Assembly: GCA_002396505.1 (NCBI GenBank) | Contig: DGYA01000061.1 | Location: 1 to 24,838, forward strand | Source of the DNA: Cyanobacteria bacterium UBA5018 | GTDB lineage: Bacteria; Cyanobacteriota; Cyanobacteriia; PCC-6307; Cyanobiaceae | DNA: 24,838 bases | Direction: 5' to 3' | Part shown: piece by piece, positions 1 through 6,908 of the stretch | Numbering within the stretch: position 1 is the first letter of the stretch | Layout: each line of letters opens with the position of its first letter | Translations under genes and position numbers: made by a program | The notes under the pieces: generated by a model | What the model saw: only the letters and a program-made list of their open reading frames with translations | Told to the model about the DNA's origin: nothing | The model's database searches: none

Positions 1-12
1 GTGACACCTTTC

Positions 13-102
13 CTAAAAGTCACCGCTCTCTTCCATCTGATCGGATTCGGGCTCACTGATCAGCAACTTGATCAAGGCACTGGTGTCGCAGAACAGGATC
101 AC
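13..102 (-). pseudogene. N-terminal fragment of a PIN-domain (VapC-like) toxin
   Basis: A GTG at 102-100 (or TTG at 105-103) opens a 29-codon frame directly after the antitoxin stop. It reads MILFCDTSALIKLLISEPES, then DQMEESGDF, and ends at a TAG at 15-13. The opening 'DTSALIKL' with an acidic residue at position 6 is the classic first strand and first catalytic Asp of PIN ribonucleases. A full PIN toxin is about 130 residues, so the central Glu and the C-terminal Asp residues are missing from this frame. The four-base gap to the antitoxin fits the usual antitoxin-toxin order. I infer a truncated or frameshifted toxin. The rest, if any, lies outside the window, so a frameshifted continuation cannot be excluded. 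Confidence 0.6.
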
Positions 103-106
103 CAAC

Positions 107-400
107 TCAACCCCGATCTTCCATCACGATTTCACTGACGAGTTTTCCCTCACCACGCAGCTTCACTGGTGGAGGGAACACCGGCTTCTGACCATTCCAG
201 CTGACAATGCCAGCATCAATTGCTTTCTGCAGCGGGTTGGTGGAGACCGGCTCCGTTTGCCGCACAGCCGTGATGCGGGCAATCGGTTTGCGGTGTGAGG
301 TGACCTCCACCACCTCACCGGCCTGCACCCGGCCAAGCCATTCGGAGAGGTGGGTCTTGAGATCCCGCACCGACACCCGGCTTGCGACTACTTCAGACAC
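107..400 (-). CDS. Type II antitoxin, Phd/YefM family
   Basis: A 97-residue protein with the Phd/YefM DNA-binding fold. The core 'SRVSVRDLKTHLSEWLGRV' is followed by 'GEVVEVTSHRKPIARI', which matches the family's N-terminal swapped hairpin that binds operator DNA. The acidic C-terminal tail would wrap the toxin. I place the start at the GTG 400-398 and not at the ATG eight codons upstream (424), because GGAGGA at 412-407 sits at ideal distance from the GTG. The gene is followed at once by a truncated PIN toxin fragment. Known role: it neutralises the cognate toxin and represses its own operon. Inference: with the toxin broken, this antitoxin may be an orphan, perhaps protective against related toxins. 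The family assignment is firm; the status of the pair is uncertain. Confidence 0.85.
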   Translation of the reverse strand: MSEVVASRVSVRDLKTHLSEWLGRVQAGEVVEVTSHRKPIARITAVRQTEPVSTNPLQKAIDAGIVSWNGQKPVFPPPVKLRGEGKLVSEIVMEDRG

Positions 401-406
401 GCCGGA

Positions 407-412
407 TCCTCC
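407..412 (-). promoter_or_regulatory. Strong Shine-Dalgarno site fixing the antitoxin start
   Basis: On the minus strand GGAGGA lies six bases before the GTG at 400. It is one of the best ribosome-binding sites in the window. It supports GTG initiation over the upstream in-frame ATG at 424, which would place this site inside the coding region. Confidence 0.6.
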
Positions 413-510
413 AATTGTGACCACTTTAGTTGCCTCCCACCAGGGTGCGGGGGGAGGTCATCGGCCCAGCTCGACATCGCTGCCCAGCCATGGCATCGCG
501 GGGCGACTAA

Positions 511-523
511 ACTAAGACTTAGT
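511..523. promoter_or_regulatory. Candidate operator palindrome of the second toxin-antitoxin locus
   Basis: ACTAAGACTTAGT is a perfect 6-1-6 palindrome, flanked by further partly symmetric bases (GACTAA at 505, TTAGTC at 519). It ends 15 bases before the antitoxin ATG. Phd/YefM antitoxins repress their own operon through short palindromes in this position. The site is seen directly; its use as an operator is inferred. Confidence 0.45.
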
Positions 524-538
524 CCACAGTGGTGCGTC

Positions 539-829
539 ATGGCCGTCGCGAAGAAGCCCCTGGCCGAACAACCCCTGACCAACCAGCCCCTGGCTAACCA
601 GCATCTGGTGAATGTGCACCAGGCGAAAACCCATCTCTCCCAGTTGCTGCAGGAGGTGGAGCAAGGGCAGGAGGTGGTGATCGCCCGCTCGGGGGTCCCT
701 ATTGCCCGGCTGGTGGCCTGGCAGGCTCTGGCCCAGCCGGTGGCGGCTCCTGGGGCCATGCGCGGCCAGATCGCCCTGGCCGATGATTTCGATGCGCCCC
801 TGGACGGGTTGTTTGAGGCGTTCCATTGA
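539..829 (+). CDS. Type II antitoxin, Phd/YefM family, with repeat-extended N-terminus
   Basis: A 96-residue Phd/YefM antitoxin. The core starts at about residue 25 with 'VNVHQAKTHLSQLLQEVEQG', then 'EVVIARSGVPIARLV'. It ends in the toxin-binding tail 'IALADDFDAPLDGLFEAF', which is typical of antitoxins paired with PIN toxins. The start is ATG 539. Longer readings of the frame begin far upstream and cross the candidate operator. Residues 8-27 are four imperfect five-residue repeats (LAEQP, LTNQP, LANQH, LVNVH), the last of which is the native beginning of the domain. The stop overlaps the toxin start by three bases, so the pair is translationally coupled. Known role: antitoxin and autorepressor. 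The N-terminal extension is odd for the family. Confidence 0.88.
   Translation: MAVAKKPLAEQPLTNQPLANQHLVNVHQAKTHLSQLLQEVEQGQEVVIARSGVPIARLVAWQALAQPVAAPGAMRGQIALADDFDAPLDGLFEAFH
560..619 (+). repeat. 15-bp tandem array, four units, inside the antitoxin N-terminus
   Basis: Four consecutive 15-bp units begin at 560, 575, 590 and 605, each starting CTG. They encode LAEQP, LTNQP, LANQH and LVNVH. The fourth unit is the conserved start of the Phd domain, so the first three look like upstream duplications of it that have since diverged. Confidence 0.7.
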
Positions 830-1218
830 CGCGGCTGCTGCTCGATACCCATCTGCTGCTGTGGTGGCTGAACGGCGATCCACGGCTGCCGCAGCCGGTG
901 ATGGAGAGGGTGCAGGCGGAGCAGGCGGAGGTGTTCGTGAGCCAGGCGTCCCTGTGGGAGATGGCGATCAAGGCGTCGATCGGCCGGCTGCAGGTGGATC
1001 TGCCCGAATTGGAACGCCAGGTGCCCTTGCAGGGTTTCCGTTGGCTGCCGATCAGCAACGCCCACCTGCTGGCGGTGGGGGATCTGGAAACCGATGGAGT
1101 TCATCGGGATCCCTTTGATCGCCTGCTGGTGTGCCAGAGCCGGGTGGAGCCGATGCTGTTGCTAACTTTGGACACCCAGCTGCGGAGCTATGGCGCCACG
1201 GTGATCGTGTTTGGGTAA
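826..1218 (+). CDS. Type II toxin, PIN-domain ribonuclease (VapC-like)
   Basis: A 130-residue PIN-domain protein of normal family length. The acidic active-site residues are all visible: D7 in 'LLLDTHLLLWWL', E45 in 'SLWEMAIK', D95 and D98 in 'RDPFDRLLVCQ', and D116 in 'TLDTQL'. PIN toxins are Mg-dependent RNases that cut tRNA or other RNAs and stop growth when the antitoxin is lost. The start is TTG 826, which overlaps the antitoxin stop (TGA 827-829); a GAGG lies a few bases before it. This unusual start keeps the reading frame complete from the first strand. Nothing looks damaged, so I expect an active toxin. Confidence 0.9.
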   Translation: MTRLLLDTHLLLWWLNGDPRLPQPVMERVQAEQAEVFVSQASLWEMAIKASIGRLQVDLPELERQVPLQGFRWLPISNAHLLAVGDLETDGVHRDPFDRLLVCQSRVEPMLLLTLDTQLRSYGATVIVFG

Positions 1219-1499
1219 GTGGTGGGCCTGGAGGCCAGCAATGTTCTTCATGGCTAGCCCTCCTGGATCAGGGGCGCTGGCTGAGCCTCAAGCTGAAAAC
1301 CCTTTGCGCGTAGGCGGCGATTGCTCGCTTCTGCTGCCTTAGCTGAGCGATTTCGGAGCTCGTTAGCTGTTCGGAAACCACTGAGAGTGTTGGATGCAGG
1401 GGCGGCGGCGCCCCCGCGTTCAACAAAGATGACACCGGTCAGGAGCTGGCTGATCACTGACAAATTGAATTGCCTGCCAGGCTTGGCCTTTGGGGGCTG

Positions 1500-2531
1500 A
1501 TGAACGCCATGGCCGATGCCAGAGCTGTTACCGCTCAACAAAGGTCTGGGGCTAGGGCCGTCACTGGGCAGCCACGGCACCTGCTGCTCACCGGAGGCAG
1601 CTCCGGCATCGGCTTCCAGGCAGCGCTGCAGCTGTTGGCGGCCGGCCATCGCCTCACCTTGCTCTGCCGGGATCAGGCCACCGCCGATCGCCTTGGCCAA
1701 AGCCTGGGCGGTCGGTTGGCAACGCCGATCTGCGATCTGAGTGATCTAACCAGCATCGAGCGCTGCGCAGAGGCTTTGCTGATGGCCGCAGAGCCGATCG
1801 ACAGCCTGGTGCTCAATGCTGGTCTGCAGTACAGCGGCGATCCGCAGCCGCGCTGGTCGGCCCAGGGCTTTGAGCTCACGATGGCGGTGAACCACCTAGC
1901 CCATCAGCTGCTATTGCAGCGGCTGCTGCCCCTGCTGCTGCAGGGCAAAGCGCCTCGGCTGGTGGTAACGAGCTCGGAGGTGCACGACCCCACCACCGCC
2001 GGTGGCAAGGTGGGGGCAGCGGCGGGGTTGGGGGATTTGGCTGGGCTGCGCCAGGGCCCTGGCGCGTCGATGCTCGATGGCAGCCCTTTCAATGCCGAGA
2101 AGGCCTACAAGGACAGCAAGCTGTGCAATCTGCTCATGGCGCGGGAGCTGGAGCGGCAGCTGCGGGAGCAGGGCCAGGCCCTGGCGGTGCTCGCCTGGAG
2201 TCCTGGGCTGGTGATCCCGCGCCACAGTGGTGGCTTTTTCCGCTACAGCCGCAGTCAAAATCCATTGGGGCAAACCCTTTTCGCCCTGGTGGCCCGCGAC
2301 CTGTTGCGGCTCACCGAAACGCCCGCCAGAGCTGGTTCCTTGCTAGCTGATCTGGCCACGGTGTCACCGCCGGATCCGCTTGGCTTTCAGTACTGGAGCA
2401 ACAGGGTGCTGGGGCCAGGGCGGTTGCGGTTTGAAGTTAGAGAGCCCAGTGCCGAAGCCCGCTCCAATCAACTGGCCCGGGAGCTTTGGATGCTCACCGC
2501 CCAGGCAGCCGCAAACCCAGGGGCAGATTGA
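1500..2531 (+). CDS. Short-chain dehydrogenase/reductase, protochlorophyllide-reductase-like
   Basis: An SDR oxidoreductase of 343 residues from ATG 1500; a TTG at 1470 would add ten. The nucleotide-binding motif TGGSSGIG is at residues 31-38, NAG at 106-108, paired serines near 158, and the catalytic pair Y203 and K207 in 'AYKDSKLCNLLMARELE'. This last stretch closely resembles light-dependent protochlorophyllide oxidoreductase (POR). After it, however, POR has a Pro-Gly-Cys, whereas this protein reads 'SPGLVIPR', so the POR active-site cysteine is absent. I therefore call it a POR-like SDR of unknown substrate, not POR itself. The first 25 or so residues precede the fold and contain a diverged internal duplication (ARAVT twice, 11 residues apart). 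A possible terminator follows the stop. Confidence 0.85.
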   Translation: MNAMADARAVTAQQRSGARAVTGQPRHLLLTGGSSGIGFQAALQLLAAGHRLTLLCRDQATADRLGQSLGGRLATPICDLSDLTSIERCAEALLMAAEPIDSLVLNAGLQYSGDPQPRWSAQGFELTMAVNHLAHQLLLQRLLPLLLQGKAPRLVVTSSEVHDPTTAGGKVGAAAGLGDLAGLRQGPGASMLDGSPFNAEKAYKDSKLCNLLMARELERQLREQGQALAVLAWSPGLVIPRHSGGFFRYSRSQNPLGQTLFALVARDLLRLTETPARAGSLLADLATVSPPDPLGFQYWSNRVLGPGRLRFEVREPSAEARSNQLARELWMLTAQAAANPGAD

Positions 2532-2542
2532 GTCGATCCTCG

Positions 2543-2566
2543 GCGCCTGCTGTGGGCGGCGCTTTT
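2543..2566 (+). terminator. Possible intrinsic terminator after the SDR gene
   Basis: GCGCC at 2543-2547 can pair with GGCGC at 2558-2562 across a ten-base loop, and TTTT follows at once. The stem is short and the U-tract brief, so this is a weak to moderate candidate. Its position 11 bases after the stop codon is right. Confidence 0.4.
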
Positions 2567-2936
2567 CTGGGGGATGCGCTCATGGAAATGTTGCTACTCG
2601 TGCTTGTGGGCACTGGGCTAAGCCTGGTGTAAGCCGCGAGTGGGCTTGTTCTCTTTGGGCTTGCCCGCCTGGCTGTGCCGCTTGCCCCGACTCCAGCGCT
2701 GCCAGCTGGGGATGGGCCGCCTTGCCTCTGCCGCCAGGCATTGGAACCGCTTCAGTGTAAGGCAAAGCTCACAACACCAAGATACAGGATCTCGCGGCTA
2801 GCCAGCCACCCGCCCTTAGCGGCAAGCCGAAAAGGATTGATAGCTAGTCCATGCCCCACTGGCCGGTATCCCGAACCATTGGCGCTGCTCTTGCCCCAGT
2901 GGTTCGGTAGTCTGGTTTGTACCAAACGGATCGACC
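2567..2936. other. Intergenic region between the SDR and cyAbrB genes
   Basis: About 370 bases without a supportable gene. The open frames here lack family motifs and codon bias. The last 30 bases hold a small palindrome and should contain the promoter of the downstream regulator. I see nothing else definite. Confidence 0.5.
2915..2927. promoter_or_regulatory. Small palindrome just upstream of the cyAbrB gene
   Basis: GTTTGTACCAAAC has 5-bp inverted arms around TAC and ends nine bases before the ATG. That spot could serve as an operator, for instance for autoregulation. The symmetry is real but short enough to arise by chance. Confidence 0.25.
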
Positions 2937-3305
2937 ATGCTGAGTGGAAGTGAGCTGATCGCCAAAGTGAAGGAGCTTGGCGAGGTCTCCAAGTCTGAGC
3001 TGGTGCGCAGCTGCGGCTACGTGAGCAGCAAAAAGGATGGAGGTGAGCGCCTGAATTTCACGGCCTTCTATGCGGCGCTGTTGGAGGCCAAGGGAGTCAG
3101 CTTCAAAGACGCTGACAGCGGCCGCAAAGGCAAGGCCGGACGCTCCTTGAGCTACACGGCCAAGGTGCTGTTCAATGGCAACATGCTGGTGGGTAGGGCC
3201 TACACGACCCTGCTGGACCTCAAGCCCGGCGATGAGTTTGAGATTAAGCTCGGCAAAAAGCAGATCCGTCTAGTGCCCGCCGGTGGTGTTGATGATGAGG
3301 AGTGA
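2937..3305 (+). CDS. Cyanobacterial AbrB-family transcriptional regulator (cyAbrB)
   Basis: A 122-residue protein with the cyAbrB layout. The N-terminal helical part is 'GSELIAKVKELGEVSKSELV', then 'CGYVS...GGERLNFTAFYAALLEAKGV'. The C-terminal AbrB-type swapped-hairpin DNA-binding part is 'GRSLSYTAKVLFNGNMLVG' through 'LKPGDEFEIKLGKKQIRLV'. In cyanobacteria the DNA-binding part lies at the C-terminus, unlike Bacillus AbrB. Known members (cyAbrB1 and cyAbrB2) act as broad regulators of carbon/nitrogen balance and hydrogenase genes and bind DNA with low sequence specificity. Which paralogue this is cannot be told from sequence alone. The ATG at 2937 gives the usual family length. It stands alone, with a weak hairpin after the stop. 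Confidence 0.93.
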   Translation: MLSGSELIAKVKELGEVSKSELVRSCGYVSSKKDGGERLNFTAFYAALLEAKGVSFKDADSGRKGKAGRSLSYTAKVLFNGNMLVGRAYTTLLDLKPGDEFEIKLGKKQIRLVPAGGVDDEE

Positions 3306-3340
3306 GCGGTAAGCCCTGAGCTCACCTGCCCACCTCTTTT
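3302..3340 (+). terminator. Weak hairpin at the end of the cyAbrB gene
   Basis: GTGAGC at 3302-3307 overlaps the stop codon and can pair with GCTCAC at 3320-3325. A short T-run (TTTT, 3337-3340) follows only after 11 bases. This may be a poor intrinsic terminator or a 3' end stabiliser. Confidence 0.28.
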
Positions 3341-3425
3341 ACACCTCAGAGATCCCAAAGCTGGCCCGGCCTGGTGGGTTGGGCTCCAGCAGGGTCAGTT
3401 GGCGCGCCCGCGTTGACTCATGTGA

Positions 3426-3518
3426 ATTGTTACCGTTCCCGGCGTGGCCGTCAACGACGACGCCAGCCTGGAGCGGGAGGCGGATGTGATGGGGGCCAAG
3501 GCCCTAGCCTCCGCCTAA
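3426..3518 (+). pseudogene. Remnant tail of a DUF4157-associated protein
   Basis: From the TGA at 3423 a 30-codon frame runs to the TAA at 3516-3518. It contains 'VNDDASLEREADVMGAKA'. That string closely matches the conserved 'NDD..LE.EAD.MG.KA' segment found in proteins carrying DUF4157, a domain linked to extracellular contractile injection system toxins and other secreted bacterial effectors. There is no start codon, and the conserved HExxH-bearing DUF4157 core is absent. I infer a decayed 3' end of such a gene. The match is from memory of the family pattern and is short, so chance is not fully excluded. Confidence 0.55.
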
Positions 3519-3720
3519 GTATTCGAATAATGGCCACCTCGAAAAATTTTAAATATTTCCGCTCTCATGAACTGAGAAGCATTGCTGCGTCTGGCCGGTC
3601 CACGAGTTGCAGGAGCCAAACGGGCAATTTTCGAAGTATCCTAAAATAGACTTGCTGAAAATATAATTCTTAGTCTCCCCAGCTTTTCTCTCCAGCTATG
3701 CCTCTTCGCCGGAGTCTACT

Positions 3721-3740
3721 CACCTCACCTCACCTCACCT
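3721..3740. repeat. Pentanucleotide microsatellite (CACCT)4
   Basis: Four perfect CACCT copies followed by a degenerate CATCT. The array lies 13 bases beyond the stop codon of the minus-strand lipase gene, inside the AT-rich island. It is a candidate for copy-number variation between strains. Confidence 0.7.
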
Positions 3741-3753
3741 CATCTCCGTCAAG

Positions 3754-4833
3754 TCAGCGGTTTCTGCGCCGCGCGTTTGCCAGCAATTTGCTGGCGTAGA
3801 TGGAAATACTATGATCTTGAACCACTGATTTTCCGCCGGAAGACACAAAGCGTTGGGCTACATTCAGCAGTTGCCATGCGGGATCCGGGCTGAGCTCCAC
3901 CCGCAAGCCAGCATAGGGAATGCCGTTGGCATCTTCTATATTTAGAGTGTCAGAAAGATACACTAAGCTTCCTGGATGGCAATAACCTAGTACCTGGCGC
4001 CTGAGCCAGCGTGCTATCCAAGTAGTTCCATTGAAAGGTATTAATTGAATCAGATTGATTATCAACATTAAACTGTAGCCAAGCGGGATGCGAGCCACCC
4101 CGTCAGATGCATTTACGACTCGATAAATCGGTGTTTTTACTTGTTCATAAAACAAATCATCTGCTGCCCGAGGACTGCCAAATGTGTAACAAGCGCCGGT
4201 GCTATTATATCCAAGATAGCGGGTAGCCAGTAGCGCCAGGGCACCGCCAAGAGAATGCCCTGTTATATAAAGTGGCATGTCTGCATATTTGTTTAGCGTC
4301 TTTTTCAAGGAATCTTCAAGCAGTTGAAATGCATGCAAAAAACCCTTGTGGACCCTGCCGCCCCCGGGGGCGTCTACCAAATTAACTAGTAAATCTGAAG
4401 CTACGTCTGATATCTTTTTTACCTCGGTGCCCCTGAATGCCAGTATCAACATGCGATGGGAAACTGGAGATTCATCCGTGCCCAGACGCACAAGGATCGC
4501 CTGACTATCAGCCAAAAGATCGCGAGTTGAATAGGATTCAATTAATTCTATTCCGGCTTTACTGAGAATGGATTCAAATTCGCTTGGCACCTGATTGCCC
4601 CGCTGCTGGGAGCGAATTACTAACTCCCGCACCAGCTCCGGTCCCTTCGATGAACCCGCAGCCGTGATGATTTCCTTCACAAACTCGTCAACCTGAATCT
4701 CCACCGGCAATTTTTCATACACCAACCTACTGAGCTCGGCCAGAATCCATGCGGTTCGATCGGAATAGGCCGCGCGTAATACAGGAGGCTGCTGGATAAG
4801 ATCCGAGCTTACAAAATAACTCATAGTGTTCAT
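3754..4833 (-). CDS. Lipase class 3 family alpha/beta-hydrolase
   Basis: A 359-residue class 3 lipase. The nucleophile elbow GHSLGG puts Ser at 194; 'LAFRGTE' at 131-137 forms the oxyanion region; the acid is D244 in 'VNASDGVARIP'; the base is H341 in 'QDHSISIYASKL'. The triad is therefore complete, in the family's usual order. Such enzymes hydrolyse acylglycerols or membrane lipids. No signal peptide is seen, so it is probably cytosolic or membrane-associated through the hydrophobic stretch near 254-267. The start is ATG 4833; an ATG three codons later is also possible. The gene is alone in an AT-rich stretch whose base use differs from its neighbours, which suggests horizontal acquisition. 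The natural substrate is unknown. Confidence 0.9.
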   Translation of the reverse strand: MNTMSYFVSSDLIQQPPVLRAAYSDRTAWILAELSRLVYEKLPVEIQVDEFVKEIITAAGSSKGPELVRELVIRSQQRGNQVPSEFESILSKAGIELIESYSTRDLLADSQAILVRLGTDESPVSHRMLILAFRGTEVKKISDVASDLLVNLVDAPGGGRVHKGFLHAFQLLEDSLKKTLNKYADMPLYITGHSLGGALALLATRYLGYNSTGACYTFGSPRAADDLFYEQVKTPIYRVVNASDGVARIPLGYSLMLIINLIQLIPFNGTTWIARWLRRQVLGYCHPGSLVYLSDTLNIEDANGIPYAGLRVELSPDPAWQLLNVAQRFVSSGGKSVVQDHSISIYASKLLANARRRNR

Positions 4834-4852
4834 GTTCAGTTTTAGTTGTTGG

Positions 4853-4879
4853 CTTATATTACAACACTAACTGAGTCAA
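4853..4879 (-). promoter_or_regulatory. Possible promoter of the lipase gene
   Basis: On the minus strand TTGACT (4879-4874) and TATAAG (4858-4853) resemble -35 and -10 boxes. They are 15 bases apart, slightly short of the ideal 17. The -10 box lies about 20 bases before the ATG. Plausible but not strong. Confidence 0.33.
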
Positions 4880-5376
4880 TCTGCCAATGCCACGCAGAAT
4901 CACCCGGGCACATCTTCACATTTTGCAACAAAAGAGCTGGTTTGACTGGTGATCACTTGGGCCATCTCGCTTTATGTTACTTTCGGAATAAATATAAAGA
5001 ATTTTGAGGCATTGTATTGCCGCTAGGGTGAGTGGCGGGAAACTCGACCTTTGTAAGACTTTCTTAGATCATGAGATTAAGGCACGTCGAAAAAAATCCC
5101 AATCTCAACGGACTCACAATGCAAGAAGTTTTGTGGCGCTTGGCTTGCCCCTAGCTGGCGGGCACAGGAGCTCTGCCGCCCGTGCAAGGCTGGCATGTGC
5201 TGTGAAACCTAACCCCTAGAATGTCACAGCATTCGAGGCTGCCGGCGGGACGATGGCAGTAAAAACCACTACCCTAATGAGGTCAATACTTTCCTGCCAG
5301 GCCAGCCACCGGTACGAATAAAGTCTACCTAGACATCTTTTATGCTTTGCAATCAGCATGGTTGCTAGCATAATAA

Positions 5377-5526
5377 CACCTTATTTGCGGAAAACTATTG
5401 CACATCCACGCCCTCGAAGCTATTCAAAAAGAAAATAAGCGGATAGCCACTTTAAATCGCTTAGCCCAGCTACTAACCACTGAAGAACCCCTTGATATTC
5501 ACCATCTAGCCATGGCAAAAGTATAG
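5377..5526 (+). pseudogene. Possible decayed gene end (unidentified)
   Basis: From a TAA at 5374 a frame of 49 codons runs to the TAG at 5524. The part 'LEAIQKENKRIATLNRLAQL', followed by 'LTTEEPLDIHHLAMAKV', looks like real amphipathic helix and not random translation. There is no usable start codon before the end region and I cannot name a family. It may be the tail of a lost gene or a chance open frame. Confidence 0.25.
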
Positions 5527-5839
5527 TATACAGAGCTTTGTGTTGGCAACGGGTGCCCTTGAGTATCAGCAGATCAATTAAATATTTACATGCAACCAAG
5601 CGGCTCGACCGTAACGGAAGCTCTGGAAAGCACGAGCAATGATCAAGAGAGCCCTGACGCTGCAATGGTTCTGAGTTGACTTGGTTGCCGAAATGGCGGT
5701 TTTCTAGAGTCTCCTAAAAGCCAAGTCCTTGATTACCCATTCACGACAAGGCCATTTGTTTCCACCCCAGCACCTCAAGCAAGGCCGGGGCAATCTTAAA
5801 CAATTCCGCGCCAAAATTTAAAAAATTCAGCTGGTGTCC

Positions 5840-6748
5840 CTAGGGCAGCAGGTCGGCCAGAGGCTGGTCCAGGCCGCAGCGTTTGCACCAGCTTGCCACC
5901 GTATTCACCAGCAGCAGCGTTACGGTCATTGGACCCACTCCGCCTGGCACCGGTGTGATCGCCGATGCCAAGGGTTCCACCTCTTGATAGCGCACATCCC
6001 CGCACAACTTGGCCTTGGCGGTGGCGCCAGCGGCTGGATCCGGCTCAATGCGATGGATGCCCACATCCACCACCACCGCCCCGGGTTTCACGTGCTCGGC
6101 GCCGATCATCCCCGGCCGGCCCGCCGCCACCACCAGCACATCGGCCTGGCGGGTGAGTTCAGCTAAATCGGCGGTGCGCGAATGGGCCACGCTCACCGTG
6201 GCATCGGCGGCCTGCAACATCAAGGCCATCGGCTGGCCCACCAAAATGCTGCGGCCCACCACCACCGCCCGCCGGCCCGCCAGCGCCACGCCCTGGTGGG
6301 CCAGCAGTGCCATCACCCCGGCCGGCGTGCAGCTGCGCGGCCCCGGCTCCCCCTTCACAAGCCTGCCCAAATTGAGCGTATGCAGGCCATCGGCATCCTT
6401 CTCCGGGTCGATCGCCTCCAGCAAGGGGCCCGAATCCAACCCCGCAGGCAGGGGCAATTGCAGCAGGATGCCATCCACGGCCGGATCGGCATTCAGCTTT
6501 TCGATGCTGGCCAACACCGCTGCCGCCGGCGTGTCGGCAGCCAGGTGGGCGCCGAGGTTGCGGATGCCAATCCGCCCGCAGGCCTTCTCCTTGTTGGCCA
6601 CGTAGACGCCGCTGGCGGGGTCGTCGCCCACCCGCAACACCGCCAGGCCTGGCGGCCGGCCGGCCCGCTGCAATCGCTCGGCAACCACCGCCTGCAAGCG
6701 CAGTTCCAGTTCCGCCGCCAGCTGGCGGCCATCCAGTCGGGTGGCCAT
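5840..6748 (-). CDS. folD: Bifunctional methylenetetrahydrofolate dehydrogenase / methenyltetrahydrofolate cyclohydrolase
   Basis: A 302-residue FolD, the normal length. It interconverts 5,10-methylene-, methenyl- and 10-formyl-tetrahydrofolate with NADP, feeding purine and formyl-Met synthesis in the cytosol. Visible signatures are the catalytic Y49 and K53 in 'VYVANKEKACGRIGI'; 'DGILLQLPLP' at 92-101; 'DADGLHTLNLGRL'; the nucleotide-binding 'VVVGRSILVGQP'; and the C-terminal 'PVPGGVGPMTVTLLL' loop. The ATG at 6748 gives the expected N-terminus. It is divergent from the 7TM-HD gene across about 160 bases, and its 3' end abuts the AT-rich island, marking the island's right edge. Nothing appears damaged. 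Confidence 0.97.
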   Translation of the reverse strand: MATRLDGRQLAAELELRLQAVVAERLQRAGRPPGLAVLRVGDDPASGVYVANKEKACGRIGIRNLGAHLAADTPAAAVLASIEKLNADPAVDGILLQLPLPAGLDSGPLLEAIDPEKDADGLHTLNLGRLVKGEPGPRSCTPAGVMALLAHQGVALAGRRAVVVGRSILVGQPMALMLQAADATVSVAHSRTADLAELTRQADVLVVAAGRPGMIGAEHVKPGAVVVDVGIHRIEPDPAAGATAKAKLCGDVRYQEVEPLASAITPVPGGVGPMTVTLLLVNTVASWCKRCGLDQPLADLLP

Positions 6749-6842
6749 CTACAAGAACACCTGGGCTTCCCCAGCTTGCAACCCGCCACGTCCTATCTCA
6801 ATGCCCCATCGCCAAGTAACAGGGCCGCATTTCATTCCCATG

Positions 6843-6868
6843 CCCCTCGCTGCCGCCCCTCGCTGCCG
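6843..6868. repeat. 13-bp tandem duplication in the folD / HD-gene divergent region
   Basis: CCCCTCGCTGCCG occurs twice in perfect tandem (6843 and 6856), followed by a copy matching only in its first four bases. It lies in the shared upstream region of two divergent genes and resembles other 13-bp arrays in this window in period but not in sequence. Confidence 0.6.
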
Positions 6869-6908
6869 CCCCATGGCCAGGGGCCTCGGGCACAGCTAGC
6901 GTTTGGCC

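Larger units (their letters stand above)
3306..3753. other. Intergenic region at the left edge of the AT-rich island
   Basis: About 450 bases holding only the remnant at 3426-3518 and a CACCT microsatellite at 3721. Base composition drops from clearly GC-rich to AT-rich at about 3520. No intact gene is visible. Confidence 0.5.
4834..5839. other. About 1 kb of AT-rich DNA without a recognisable gene
   Basis: All six frames are broken by stops, and the two open frames of 71 and 81 codons have no motifs I recognise. The sequence is visibly poorer in GC than the flanks, like the neighbouring lipase gene. One fragment (5377-5526) has a protein-like helical character and is listed separately. I read this as decayed accessory DNA between the lipase and folD. 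Confidence 0.5.

Noticed and set aside
388..1104. Long minus-strand open frame of 238 codons opposite the second antitoxin and toxin
   Set aside because: It is the shadow of two recognisable genes in GC-rich DNA and its translation has no family features.
5004..5219. 71-codon plus-strand open frame in the AT-rich island
   Set aside because: No motif, no ribosome site and no coding-like composition.
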